Assembly (NCBI RefSeq): GCF_000499845.2
Contig: NC_023750.2
Location: forward strand, 11,907,285 to 11,971,284
DNA length: 64,000 nucleotides
DNA from: Phaseolus vulgaris
Lineage: Eukaryota > Streptophyta > Magnoliopsida > Fabales > Fabaceae
Direction of reading: 5' to 3'
This document shows, piece by piece, positions 43,263-55,063 of this stretch. Made by a program: the position numbers and the translations under genes. The notes under the pieces are model-generated. The model did no database searches. It had not been told where the DNA came from and saw only the letters and a list, made by a program, of their open reading frames with translations. The stretch's first letter is position 1; each line of letters begins with the position of its first letter.

Positions 43263-44323
43263 TGTACTGGACCAGAACTTGTAGCGCTCAGAGCTCATCG
43301 GTCAGACTTCGGCATTTCCCTCAGACATGTCAGCTCGGCACATGGGTTTCATTGGCCTTGTGACTGGGCCACAGGTATACTTATATATTAACTCTCATAC
43401 ATGCATATAGGATAATCCTTTATGAATTGCTAAGGTAAAGACGTTAAAAAGGCCTAGGGGTGTACTTAGCACGTCCAGGTCTATGGTAAGTGTGGTAGAC
43501 CAAAATGATGGGCCACGCGCTTGGAATCAGGTACTTGAGTAATAACTCGCATTCATGCATTCGATATAATTCTTCGCGTATAAGGCTTGGTTGGCCAGCG
43601 AGAGGTGTCAAGGGATTTAGGGGTGCATTTAGCACATTCATGTCCCGCATAGGAAAAGCATTATGTGTAAGCCCAAGCCCAAGTGTGTTAGGGTTTATGG
43701 AACGTTATGCATGCATGGTGTGGAGGGTCTCATGATGACTTGCATTCTACACCTTAAAGGTAAAAGATAATACTCCCAGTTATATTCCAGTTGAGATTGT
43801 ATTCTCTCTGGAGACATTGCATATGTTATACGTAAAAGCAGGCAAATGTACTTGAAAACAACTTGGACCCCAAGAGTGGTTGCCTTCGTTGATGCCCAGG
43901 TGGTTATTCTGTTAGGATTTGTTGCACTTCAAGGAAATAGAATTCTACACAGCTGTGCTGGTAAGATTACACACACTATAACAAAATTATTTTTATTGAA
44001 TATACTCTCACTAGAGATAGGATTCTCGGGAGGAAAGGTGGTTACCAATGGTAACCTAGCGATACTCTATAAAAGGGGCTTAAGGTCCTAGGTGAAGGTA
44101 CGCAATTCTGAATACACTTTTTGAATACTAAAACTAGTTGTTTCTTATTCTTCGATAAGCCCTTACTGACTTGAGCGTCAGAGTGCAAACGACGGTAAGG
44201 GCGCCCTTTGTCTCTATAGGTAAAGCCTCCAACAACCAAGAGAAGTGAAGATTCCAGGGGATACAGGCGGAGCCTAAACCAGCCATCGAAGTCAACCGAC
44301 GACCAAGTCAACCGACAAGAACA
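43263..44323 (+). mobile_element. Tat-type solo LTR E1
   Basis: 1061 bp, TGTACTGGACCAGAAC...CGACAAGAACA, with flanks caatt (43258-43262) and caatc (44324-44328), a 5-bp TSD with one mismatch. It includes a TATA-like 'ctataaaagggg' (44069) and the 'acttgagcgtcagagtgcaaacgac' block also seen in T1. Related to E2 by the start TGTACTGGACCAGA and the shared end. Confidence 0.82.
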
Positions 44324-44701
44324 CAATCCTTCTAAAAGCAAAAGTTGTTCACCATTGAGTGTATATCCGATAAAAAGAATGTTACGGTATACTGGTGGCA
44401 AAAAGTTTAGATTAGTAATATAATAAAATGAGGATAAATGTTATTGAGAAAGGGAAATTATTGCTATACTCCTTTAAGTGAGTGACAATATATAAATGGC
44501 ATGGATTTTCTGCAAAGGAAGTGATGAATGTAAGTGTAATTTATCTTGTTGAAAGGTTTGTCTTTCTAATCCGAAGAAAAAAAGAAGATGACACTCTAAT
44601 GAAACACTAAAAAAACAAAATAGTATAATCTCCTTCCCTTCTATAACTTAGCCATAGTAACTTTGTCAATCAATTTCCCTTTATGCTTGTGAACAATAGT
44701 A
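44324..44701. other. Spacer between E1 and S5
   Basis: AT-rich, no gene or terminal repeat recognised. Confidence 0.4.
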
Positions 44702-47155
44702 TGTTGAAGATTGATGAAAACTCTACTAAACTTGGATAAAGAAAGTGTTTGATGAAGAAAATCTTCTTAAAGGCTGATGTACATTGTGTCCATGGTCGTT
44801 GTCAGGTTAAAGGTTGTTTAAATAGCTTTTTGCACTATGATCTACCTTATATCTCATAACCATAATGACGAGCTTAAGCACAAAGGTTTCTTATAAAGTA
44901 TTTTCAAAATTTGTTTCCTGTTTTTTCAAAAACTAGTTTACTGCACAAAAATCAATCTGTTGTTTTACAAAACAATTGACTTTCTTTTTGTAATGGTGCA
45001 AAACTGTTAAGCCTTTTTCAAAATTCTGTTTTGATGTCAAATTTTGTTTTGCTCACAGTTACCGTTATCAACTGATGTGAAAGTATACAACCACCAAGTG
45101 TATTTTCAAAAATCAATATGTTCTTTTAAACTTTAATCTGTTATTTTTATAATAGTTCTTAATTGTTTTTTGAAAATATGTTTTGATCTAAAAGCTATAA
45201 AAGGAGAGGTTGATTTCAGGTCAAACTACCTTGCAATCACAATTTGAATACAATTTTCAAGTACTTTTAGTGAGAATTTGAAATTCATTTTAGTTTTTGA
45301 AAGTTCTTCTGAAAAACTTCAAGTTCTCTTGTGCTGGAGACTTTTGGTTAAAGATTCAAGGTTTTGTCAAAGTGTTGTAGTTGTGAAAGTCTTGTCTTTG
45401 AACTCGTGTATCTGTAATCCAGGTGCTTTCTTTCCTATAATTTCTCTTTGTAATTATTTTTCTTGATAGGGTTTCAAGAAAGTAGTGTGCTGCTGAAATA
45501 GTATTTTCAACTTGTGTTTTTTTGTTCTTGGAAGGTTCAAGAACCAAGAAGTGTTTGTAAATGGTGAGAATCAAAAAGATGTTATCAATAGAAGAAATGG
45601 ACAAGGGCCAAAGCATTTAAAGTTCTTCTTATTAGTCTTTGCAAAAGATGAGGCCCAAGCCCAAAGCCCAAGCCCAAGAAAGCCCAAGTCCAAACCATGA
45701 TGGGCAAGGCCAAGCATTAAATAAAAGAGCATCATTTGAATTACTTTTGTATAGTTGTAGGAGGTATGAATATTAAATAAAGAGTGTGAATAGTTAGGGG
45801 GGTGTAGACGCATTTTAGGAGGTGTTGAAAATAGGAAAGGAGTCACACTTACTTCATGACTAGGTGGCACCAATTTGCATTTGAATTTGCAGGGAACTTT
45901 GAGTTTCATTTGTGTTTCATTTCAACCCTCTTCTATTATAAATAGAGAGGTTGGGCTCTTGTAAATTCAGAATTGGATAATTGATATAGAGAAACTCTAC
46001 TCATTTGGAGAGAGAATTGTGTGAGATTTTGATCTCTTAGCTTAGTCTCATCTTGTGAGCTTTTGGAGAGCTTCAAGTGGCGGCTTCCTTCACTCATCTT
46101 GGAACTCCATCACCAAGTGGCGTGAGCAACTCCAAATTCCATTCCAACGGTCTTCAATCACCTAAGTTTCATCTTCTTTCATCTCCATTTTCATTTCCAA
46201 TCGGTAGTTTAGCTTGTTCTTCAATTTCTACCGTTTATTCTTGTTCTAGGAGATGTTTTAAGTTTCTATTAGGTTTATCTTGTTCCTTTGATGAATTCAA
46301 TCGGTAGATTCATTTCTTGATTCAATTCTGTCCAGTTTTTCAGTTTACACATTTCAATTGTGCTTCTATTTGTGTTCTTGTTTTGTTCTTGCTTTCCTTT
46401 CAATTCCGCCAAGTGTTTGTGATAAGGACATGGCACTCATGATGTATATGAGTTTGGCTCTTCATTTGGATGGCATTGTCCTCCATTGATTTGTCCTTAA
46501 GCCTCCTTAAAGTGTTGTTTCTTGTTAAGTGTCTATCCAGCTCATATCAGTAAAGTTTGTTTTTGCTTAGTGAAATCCATTTTGGTTTAAGGTGGGACTG
46601 GAAGTAGTATAAAAACTGTGTGTGCTTTTCTCCTTCCTTGATCTTTGCTTTAAATCTGGAATCTGATAATCTGTAATAAAATAAATCTGTTTTTTTTAAC
46701 AGTTGTTGGGTTAAATCATATATTGTTCTTCAAGATTCTGATAAGGCCTGTATCTTGCTTAAAATTCGTTGTGTTTGTAATCATTGACTGTGTAATACCA
46801 ATGTTTAAAATTCAATTAAGCAATCTTCTTCAAAATTCTTTTGTCTTTGAAATTGTTTTCAAAAAGGTTTAGAAGGTTGTCTATCAAAATTAATTTATGC
46901 GCCGAATATCTCTTAATTGGATTGTTCCTTTTAATCCGGTGTGTTTAGAATTGTAAAGTCAAAAATTAAATCTTTTGATTTTAAAACCAATCTGTTATAT
47001 TTCTGGGACAACTTATGAAATCAGAAAATAAATATGTTTTACTTTGAATCAATCTGTTATTTTCTGTAAGAACTTCTTAAAACAATTTTTTTTGTGAAAA
47101 TTTTATAAGCTCAATTCACCACCCTTCTTGAACTTAGACACTAATAAACCCAACA
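44702..47155 (+). repeat. 5' LTR of S5 interrupted by G3
   Basis: It matches the S2 LTR in outline: '..tgtttgatgaagaaaat', AATCTGTT motifs (44952, 45138, 46685, 46990, 47054), a TATA-like 'gctataaaagg' (45190), the '..gtgctgaaatag.gttttca' block and the C-rich U5 end 'aattcaccacccttcttgaacttagac'. It diverges from S2 far more than the two S2 LTRs do from each other, so it is older. Confidence 0.82.
45562..46549 (+). mobile_element. Gypsy solo LTR G3
   Basis: 988 bp, TGGTGAGAATC...GCTCATATCA, with a perfect TSD gtaaa (45557-45561, 46550-46554) inside the S5 LTR. Related to G1 and G2: 'aatagaagaaatggacaagggccaaagca', a Pro/Lys/Gln-rich 'gcccaagcccaa' stretch, TATA-like 'attataaatagag' (45937) and 'cttcaagtggcggc'. 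It contains two 'caatcggtag' motifs (46198, 46298). Confidence 0.9.
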
Positions 47156-47205
47156 ATGGGTATCAAGAGCTAAGACTTGTAGCTTACTCAAGTTTTTTGT
47201 TCAAT

Positions 47206-48643
47206 ATGCTTGAGTTTAAATTGCCTTTTGTTGAGGGTGTCTATCAATAGACCCCCTATGTTTAGTGGATTGAATTATGCACTCGGGAAAATTAGGATGA
47301 AAATTTTCATGAAATCTATTGACATGGGAATTTGGGATGCAGTGGTAAATGGAACTTTTGTGCATATGCAGGTTGTCAAAGATGAAACAGTGAAAAAGCC
47401 TTGGTCTAAATGGAGCAAAAGTGAAAAAGAAAAAGGCACAATATGATTCACTAGCCAAAAACCTCATCATCTCTGCCCTGAATATGGATGAATTCTTTAG
47501 AGTGTCTCAATGCAACTCAGCTAAGGAAATGTGGGAAATACTGGAAGTAACCCATGAGGGCACGGATGATGTGAATAGGGCAAGAAAGCATATCCTCATC
47601 CAGAAGTATGAACTTTTTGGGATGCAGCCATAAGAGACCATTGCAGATGTGTAGAAACGGTTACACATATTGTGAATTATCTCACTGGACTTGGTAAGGT
47701 CTTTGATAAAGAAGAGCTGAATATTAATATTTTGAAATGCTTTGCAGAAGCTGACAGCCTAAGGTAACAACAATCTCATAATTCAGAGACTTATCCAAGC
47801 TCTTCACTACTGCATTCTTCGGGAAATTGAGGGAACATGAATTAGAACTCAACAGATTGAAAGGACAAGAATCAGTAGAAAGCAAACCCAACGGTATTTC
47901 ATTGAAGTCCAGTGTTCAAAATGATAGAAGTGAAGAAGAAGAGAACTCTGGACAAGATGAGACTTTGAGTCTTTTCACTAGTAAATTTAGCAGATTCCTA
48001 AAGAGGAAAAGTCGGGACAAAACTCAACCAAGGAAGAGGTACTCTAAACCTAATGAATCAAATTCATCTAATTACACTTGCTTTGGTTGTGGTAAACCAG
48101 GTCACATAAAAGTTGATTGTCCAAACAATCAAAATAAAGACAAACAAGCCAGCAAAAAGGTTGAAAGAAGCAGTGGAAAAACTAAGGTTCAAATAACATA
48201 CTTGAACCTAAGGTTAAATCACTTGAAAGAGAATTGCTTGAAGCTAAAACTAGGTTGGTTAGTCTTGAATTAACATGTCTGCAGCATCTATAAAGACTTG
48301 TGAAAATTGTAAGAATCTAGAAAAGAAGGTTGAATATTTGTTAAAAACTTTATCCAATTTCAGTAAGGGAAGAGAGAATCTTGAAACTCTCTTAGGATCA
48401 CAAAATGTTGTCTTTCATAAAAATGCGATAGGATACAATCCAGGAAGAAAGAACAATGTTAAAAAGCTATCAAGATTTTTTGTTCTAGCAAGAACAGGTT
48501 TTTCTTCTTTTAGTAGTTTAAAATCAAAGTTTATCCCTTCCTGTTTCTATTGTATGAAATCTGGTCACACATCAAGAACATGTAAGTTTAAGAATTACCT
48601 TGTTCCAAAAGGACTAGTCAAATGGCTTCCTAAAGAAAGGTGA
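47206..48643 (+). pseudogene. S5 gag
   Basis: The ATG at 47206 (MLEFKLPFVEG) is followed within 12 codons by a frameshift. The rest reads in pieces: RPPMFSGLNYALGKIRMKIF, DEFFRVSQCNSAKEMW, EVTHEGTDDVNRARKHILIQ, the CCHC knuckle CFGCGKPGHIKVDCPNNQ (48080) and the C-terminal Cys/His motif CFYCMKSGHTSRTC (48540). There are stops at 47631 and 47655 and several indels. It is homologous to S2 gag throughout. Confidence 0.85.
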
Positions 48644-48659
48644 TAATCTGACTGGACCC

Positions 48660-49150
48660 AACACTAAAGGGTACCATATATATTTTGATGTTTGTTATGC
48701 AGAAAAGCAAAAAGAAACCAAACTAGTGGTATTTGGACAGTGGCTAGTCAAAACATATGACTGGTGATCTTAAACAATTCATGGATTTAAAGCCAAAGCT
48801 GAAGGACAGGTGACCTATGGGGACAACAATCATGGAAGAATCCTTGGAAGAGAAAATATTGGAACCAAAGGATCAACTTTGATAGAGAATGTGCTATATG
48901 TGGAAGGACTGAAACATAGACTTCTAAGCATCAGCCAATTGTGTGACAAGGGCTACAAAATTAACTTTGAAACCAACAAGTGTACACTCTCAAATGAGGC
49001 TTCTGGTAAGGTGTTGTTCATGGGTAAAAGGGTAAACACCATCTATCTCCTAGATATCATGCATATTTGCTCTGAAAATGAATGTCTTTTATCAAAGGAT
49101 GGTGAATCATGGCTATGGCATAGGAGGTTAGCCCACATCCATAAAAATGA
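48660..49150 (+). pseudogene. S5 protease and pre-integrase fragment
   Basis: The protease motif reads D-S-G followed directly by TAG (about 48735), then SKHMTGD. A second stretch (48810-49145) reads TYGDNNHGRILGRENIGTKG, LYVEGLKHRLLSISQLCDKG and ESWLWHRRLAHIH. Sequence similarity to S2 ends there, at a truncation breakpoint. Confidence 0.8.
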
Positions 49151-49587
49151 ATATTTTATTTATTTAATTTTTTTCTAATTTATATCTAAACCTAGGTTTA
49201 ACTAATTTAAATCACTCTTCATGATTGGTTTTGAATTCATATATGAGTAGATGCAAATTGCAACGCAAGGTTATATAAGACCCTAAGAAATCTAAAATGC
49301 AATATCTTTATTAAAAAAGGGAAATGAGGGAAATGATTCATCAACCATATGGAAAAATAAAGTATAACATAACATAAATTCAATAGTAAAACACTAAAGG
49401 ATAAATTAGCATACCCTTGTAAGGAAAACATAATCAAAGTAAGATCTTTCAATATAATACTGCATTTTGTTGTAGTGTTAATTTATCACAAAACCCCTTT
49501 AAACTGGGGACGTTAGAGGCAATAGACTGGAAAATATTCATATGATGCAGGGACTGATCTACAAAACCAATTTGACCAAAACACTTT
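49151..49587. other. Spacer between S5 and E2
   Basis: AT-rich DNA, no gene or element end identified. The junction at about 49150 marks a deletion or rearrangement that removed the 3' half of S5. Confidence 0.4.
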
Positions 49588-50047
49588 TGTTTTTGCCGGT
49601 TGACCTAGTCGTTGGTTGACTCTAGGAACAGGTTGTGACTCTGTCTGCTTCTGCTGGAATTTTCTCTTTCCCTGGGGTGTTGGAACGCAGCTCCGTTTTA
49701 AATAGAGGGGCCCTACCTATTGATTACACTCCGACGATCAAGTCAGTACTGGGCTAAGAAACAATGAGTAAGTAAGCAAGTAGTTTCAGTCTTAGAAACA
49801 ATGTACCTTTATCACGAATCCCTTTTTATAAACTATATTTAGGTTACTTCATTGTAACAACCATTCCCTCACGAGAACCCTATCTCGAGTGAAAGTAGGT
49901 TTGATGGGATGACATTCAGTTACGTTGTTACACAATCTAGTGTAACAACCGCACAAAATCTTCCAACTTGGAGTGCACAATCTTAACAGCATGGCCGCCA
50001 GGGTATCAACTCATGTACCAACATCATGGGCCCATCTATCACTGTAG

Positions 50048-51196
50048 TATTAGAATGTATAGCTTTAAACTAGAGGGGGGGTGAATGGTTTAAAGGGGGT
50101 TTTCGTAAACTTTTTAGTCTATAATGAAATTACTTCGAGAAAAACTTGATTAAGAAATCAGTTTGCCAAAACACAAAGCAAATTAACACAACACCAGAAA
50201 AACAATCGGTTGTTTCGCAGAAACAACCCATTGTTTATACCAATTTACAAATACAAACTGAAATTAAAGAGTTTAAGGGATAGAGAGATTGAACGCAGAG
50301 GTTTATACTGGTCCACTCTTAACCTAGAGCTACATCCAGTCTTCCCAGAAACCACTGGGGAATCCACTAAGCAATCAACCCTAGATTACTTACAACACCA
50401 CCAAAGAAGTGACCTTTATCCCCTCAAGACACACACTTCCTTTGGCTCAGCACAACACCACTAAGAATGTTGATCTTGACAACCTCAAGAACACACAACA
50501 CTTCTCAGCTTCACACACAGAGTTTCTTCAAAGTACAAAGGATTATACTTGTTACAGAAAAGATTTCAAATCAATACAAGATGAAAATCCTATATGACAC
50601 TCTCTTTGATCCCAACAATCTCAAAGCAATCTCTAATTCTTTCAAAAGCAAAATCAGTGAAAAAACTCAAATATGTTTTTCTTTGATTAAATCTAAGTTG
50701 TTATTTGTTACAAAATCTGAACAAACTATTTATTGCATTCAAAGACTGGTCAAAGCATTTAAAATTGGAGCGTAATTAGTTATAAAATCATTTAAAGCTC
50801 AGTCAAAGCACAAAATAGTTTTTTGTTATGGTCCCAAAACAAACAATCGGTTGAATGCTCGAATCAATCGGTTGTTTTGGTTTGACAGCAAGTCAACCAT
50901 CAAAACTAGTTTTCAACCTTTCTAAAAGCACCTAAGTATAAAACAATCGGTTGTTTCGACAAAACAACAGGTTGTTTTGACAAAAGAACAGGTTGTTTTT
51001 CACTTAGTTTGAAAAACATTTTTTATTTAAAAGGTTTAAGAATGTTTATACTTTGGATTCAATCAAGAGTGGATTTACACATATAATCTACCCAGATCCT
51101 ATCTAAAGACATCTCATCAACAACAAGCACATCCAGCCTTTCATCAACCTTCAAAGGGTTTGGATTCTTCAAAGCTTGAACACACTTGATTCAACA
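50048..51196 (-). repeat. 3' LTR of S3
   Basis: 1149 bp. It is related to the S1 LTR but a distinct subfamily ('tgttagaatgtatggc' ends rather than 'tgttagaaaagatggc'). Paired motifs at about 50204-50238, 50841-50875 and 50942-51000; the last cluster has three units (one CAATCGGTTG, two CAACAGGTTG/GAACAGGTTG). Confidence 0.9.
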
Positions 51197-51581
51197 ATCT
51201 CCTCCTATTTGATGAAGACAAATCCTTAGTTGCTTGTGTTAGATTTGATTGAATCTGAAGCAGTTCCTGCAAAAACAACATATATACAATCCAATGCTTT
51301 CTACAGCAGCAGGTTAGATTTTCACATATTGAAAGCAGATTTCCAAACAAACAATCAGTTGTTCACACGAAACAATCGGTTGTTTCTATCAACAGAAGCA
51401 GAAACAACTTTGATATCTGAGATTTTAGCAGTTTTAAACAGTTTCAGAGAAAGATACACACGAACCAATCAATTCTCCCCCTATTTGTCTTTACAAATAG
51501 ACTCTAACAGATATTAAAACAGATTTAGGAAATATTATGAAGGTCAAGGATACCTAACTTACTTCTTAGAAAGAAGAACCT
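51197..51581 (-). other. S3 PPT and 3' untranslated region
   Basis: The tract AAATAGGAGGAGATT abuts the LTR. No ORF corresponding to the 3' accessory gene of S1/S2 is present. A motif pair 'caatcagttg...caatcggttg' occurs at 51352-51382. Confidence 0.7.
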
Positions 51582-53617
51582 CTATTTTGGTAATGGTTTT
51601 GTGAAGATATCAGCTAACTGCAGTTTAGTCTCAACAAACTTCACTTCACAGTCCCCATTGCTTACATGATCCCTGATGAAATGATGGCGTATCTCAATAT
51701 GCTTAGTTCTTGAGTGTTGAATCTGATTTTTGGTAAGATTGATAGCACTTGTATTGTAACACATCAAAGGGACCTTGCTGATTTGCAATCCAAAGTCTGC
51801 AAGTTGTTGTTTGAGCCATAGAATCTGTGCAAATAGCTTCCAGCATCTATGTACTCAGCCTCAGCTGTAGAGAGAGCCACACATGCTTGCTTCTTGTTAT
51901 GCCATGAGATGAGGCTTGAACCAAGAAGGTGGCAAGTGGCACTTGTGCTTTTCCTATCTAGCTTGCATCCTGCAAAATCAGAATCTGAATAGCCAATTAA
52001 ATGAATGGGAGAGTGAGAAGGATACCATAACCCAACAGTTGATGTTCCTTTGAGATATTTCAGAATTCTCTTTGCAGCTTTGAAGTGTGACTCCTTAGGA
52101 TTTGCTTGATATCTTGCACAAAGACATATCGCAAACATAATGTCCGGTCTACTTGCTGTTAGATAGAGCAAAGAGCCAGTCAAACCTCTGTATTTAGTTT
52201 GATCTACCAGTTTTCCAACAGCATCTGCATCCATGTAGCAACTTGATGGCATAGGTGTGTTTGCTTCCTTGCAACTCTCCATTTCAAATTTCTTGAGAAT
52301 CTCTTTACAATACTTTGATTGGCATAGAAAGATTCCATCCTATGTTTGTTTAACCTGCAATCCAAGAAAGAAAGACAATTCTCCCATCATAGACATTTCA
52401 AACTCACCTTTCATAGCAACCACAAATTCTTCACACAAACCATCTTGTGTAGCACCAAAGATGATGTCATAAACATAGATTTGCACAAGGATAATTTCAG
52501 AATTTGACTTTTTGATGAAGAGAGTCTTGTCTATGATTCCCCTTTCATAGCCATGAGACAACAGGAAGTTTTTAAGTCTTTCATACCACTACCTTGGAGC
52601 TTGCTTCAGCCCATACAAAGCCTTTTTCAACTTGAAGACATGATTGGGATGTTGATGATCTTCAAAGCCCGGTGGTTGATCCACATACACTTCCTCATTG
52701 ATGTAGCCATTCAAAAAAGCACTCTTGACATCCATTTGGAAGAGTTTGAAACCACTCATACATGCAAAAGCCAGCAGCAACCTCACAGCCTCCAATCTTG
52801 CAACAGGAGCAAAGGTTTCACCATAATCAATGCCCTCCTCTTGATTGTAGCCTTTGGCAACTAGCCTTGCTTTGTTCCTTGTGATCACACCATCCTCATC
52901 CAGTTTGTTTCTGAACACCCACTTCGAACCTATGATGTTCATCTCAGCTGTTTTAGGGACAAGAAACCATACCTCATTCCTTGCAAACTAATTCAGCTCT
53001 TCATGCATAGCTTCAACCCATTTTTCATCATTGAGAGCTTCATCAATTGACTTTGGTTCAATTTGAGAGACAAAAGCAGTGTGCCTGCAGAAGTTCAAGA
53101 TGGAGCTACGTGTTGAGACACATTCCTTTATCTGCCAAATGATGTTTTCCACTGACAGATCTCTAGGAATCGTTCATTCTTTGGGCAACTCACTCTGTTG
53201 CAGAATTTCAATCGGTTGTATCGAGGAATCAACCGGTTGTTTTTCTGCACTGATGTCTAGCTTCTCCAAACTGATGTTCTGCTCATCCTCTTTAGCACTG
53301 TTCTTCGAAATTTGAATGCTTTTGCGATCCACCTCATCAAAGACAACATTAACAGACTCTTCTACAATCATTAGCCTCTTGTTGTAGATTCTATATGCAT
53401 GACTTGTTAAAGAATAACCTATGAAGATACTAAGATCCACTTTTTCATAAAACTTCCCTAGGTTTTCCTTTCCGTTGTTGAGAACAAAACAGCTGCAACC
53501 GAAAACTCTTAGATGATTGATGTTTGGCTTCCTTCCAAAGAATAAAGGTGGTTTGTAGATTGAAGCACCTTCCTCAAAAGATAGTTTACTAGCCATAGAA
53601 AAAGATTTTCAAATCAA
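51582..53617 (-). pseudogene. S3 gag-integrase fusion, RT and RNase H
   Basis: On the element strand, gag start MASKLSFEEGASIYKPPLFF (ATG 53596) continues without frame break into GRKPNINHLRVFGCSCF, the integrase C-terminal region, so about 1.3 coding kb of gag, protease and integrase core are deleted. RT follows ([20 protein letters not shown], 52930; [30 protein letters not shown]). The catalytic YVDD reads YVYD (about 52470). RNase H: SDSDFAGCKLDRKST, STAEAEYIDAGS, ending DIFTKPLPK (51582). Several frameshifts and stops occur. A motif pair encodes IQPIE and KQPVDSS at 53210-53245. Confidence 0.88.
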
Positions 53618-53656
53618 ACTTGATTAACTTTCAAGTACCAAGCTCTTGATGCCAAT

Positions 53657-54770
53657 TGTTAGAATGTATGGCTTTAAACTAGAGGGGGGGTGAATGGTTT
53701 AAAGAGGGTTTTCGCAAACTTTTTAGTCTAGAATGAAATTACTTCGAGAAAAACTTGATTAAGAAATCAGTTTTCAAAAACACAAAGCAAATTAGCACAG
53801 CACTAGAGAAATAATCGGTATCGGTTGTTTATACCAGTTTACAAATACAAACTGAAATTAAAGAGTTTAAGGGATAGAGAGATTGAACACAAAGGTTTAT
53901 ACTGGTTCACTTTTAACCAAGACCTACATCTAGTCTTCCCAAAAACCACTGGGGAATCCACTAAGCAATCAACCCTAGATTACTTACAACACCACCAAAG
54001 AAGTGACCTTGATCCCCTCAAGACACACACTTCATTTGGCTTAGCACAACACCACTAAGAATGTTGATCTTGACAACCTCAAGAACACACAGCACTTCTC
54101 AGCTTCACACACAGAGTTTCTTCAAAGTACAAAGGATTACACTTGTTACAGAAAAGATTTGAAATCAATACAAGATGAAAATCCTATATTACACTCTCTT
54201 TGATCCTAGCAATCTCAAAGCAATCTCTAATTCTTTCAAAAGCAAAATCAGTGAAAAAACTCAAATCTGTTTTTCTTTGATTAAATATAAGTTGTTGTTT
54301 GTTACAAAATCTGAACAAACTATTTATTGCATTCAAAGACTGGTCAAAGCATTTAAAATTGGAGCGTAATTAGTTATAAAATCATTTAAAGCTCAGTCAA
54401 AGCACAAAACAATTTTCTGTTATGGTCTTAAAACAAACAATCGGTTTAATGCTCGAATCAATCGGTTGTTTTGGTTTGGCAGCAAGTCAACCATCAAAAA
54501 CAGTTTTCAACCTTTCTAAAAGCACCTAAGTATAAAACAATCGGTTGTTTTGACAAAACAACAGGTTGTTTTTGACTTAGTTTGAAAAACACTTTTTATT
54601 TAAAAGGTTTGAGAATGCTTATGCTTTGGATTCAATCAAGAGTGGATTTACACATATAATCTACCCCAGATCCTATCAAAAGACAGCTTAGCAATAGCAA
54701 GCACATCCAGCCTTTCATTAACCTTCAAAGGGTTTGGATTCTTCAAAGCTTGAACACACTTGATTCAACG
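53657..54770 (-). repeat. 5' LTR of S3
   Basis: 1114 bp, collinear with 50048-51196 with moderate divergence. Near 53815-53830 one motif pair has collapsed to 'aatcggtatcggttg', and near 54540 only two of the three units of the 3' LTR remain. Confidence 0.9.
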
Positions 54771-55063
54771 TGTAGGCACTCTAGCCTTTACATATCATGC
54801 ATGCAGCTTCCCCTGAAAACCCTAGCGCTCCTGGGCCTAGGCGTCTCTAGTGGCTATTTACTTGTGCTAGACCCAAATGTACTATACACACCACATGCAC
54901 TTTCGTTGGTCAGGCCTTACGTATATACGGGGTTCAACACACGCATTCCTGGGGCCCACTTTCGTGGCCCATTAACTTGACTAGACCATCGAGTTGGCCT
55001 GCTCCACACACGCAGCGATGTCCGATCATCTGAGCACCAAACCCATCGCTCTGGTCCAGTACA

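Larger units (their letters stand above)
44702..49150 (+). mobile_element. Copia element S5, 5' half only
   Basis: Same family group as S2: LTR start TGTTGAAGATTGATG (44702), LTR end ..AAACCCAACA (47155), PBS GGGTATCAAGAGC, gag, and protease to pre-integrase. It stops abruptly inside the region matching S2 RRLAHIH (about 49146), so RT, RNase H and the 3' LTR are lost. The G3 solo LTR is nested in its LTR. Net LTR length is about 1.46 kb. Confidence 0.85.
50048..54770 (-). mobile_element. Deleted copia element S3
   Basis: 4.7 kb with a perfect TSD tgtag (50043-50047, 54771-54775). 5' LTR 53657-54770, 3' LTR 50048-51196, Met-tRNA PBS (CATCAAGAGC-type, about 53641-53655), PPT next to 51197. Internal DNA retains the first about 20 codons of gag fused to the integrase C-terminal region, then RT and RNase H. 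Both outer termini are mutated (CGTTGAATC start, CTAATA end on the element strand), which would block re-integration. Confidence 0.92.
49588..55063 (-). mobile_element. Tat-type solo LTR E2, split by S3
   Basis: On the minus strand: TGTACTGGACCAGAGCG (from 55063) to ..GGTCAACCGGCAAAAACA (49588). Flanks acttt (49583-49587) and acttc (55064-55068) form a 5-bp TSD with one mismatch. S3 plus its TSD (50048-54775) sits inside; about 748 bp of LTR remain. Related to E1. Confidence 0.8.

Noticed and set aside
50204..51000. Regularly spaced short repeats resembling a CRISPR array.
   Set aside because: The units are imperfect near-palindromes within plant LTRs, spacing is 21 bp with non-unique linkers, and there are no cas genes. 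It is an LTR motif array.
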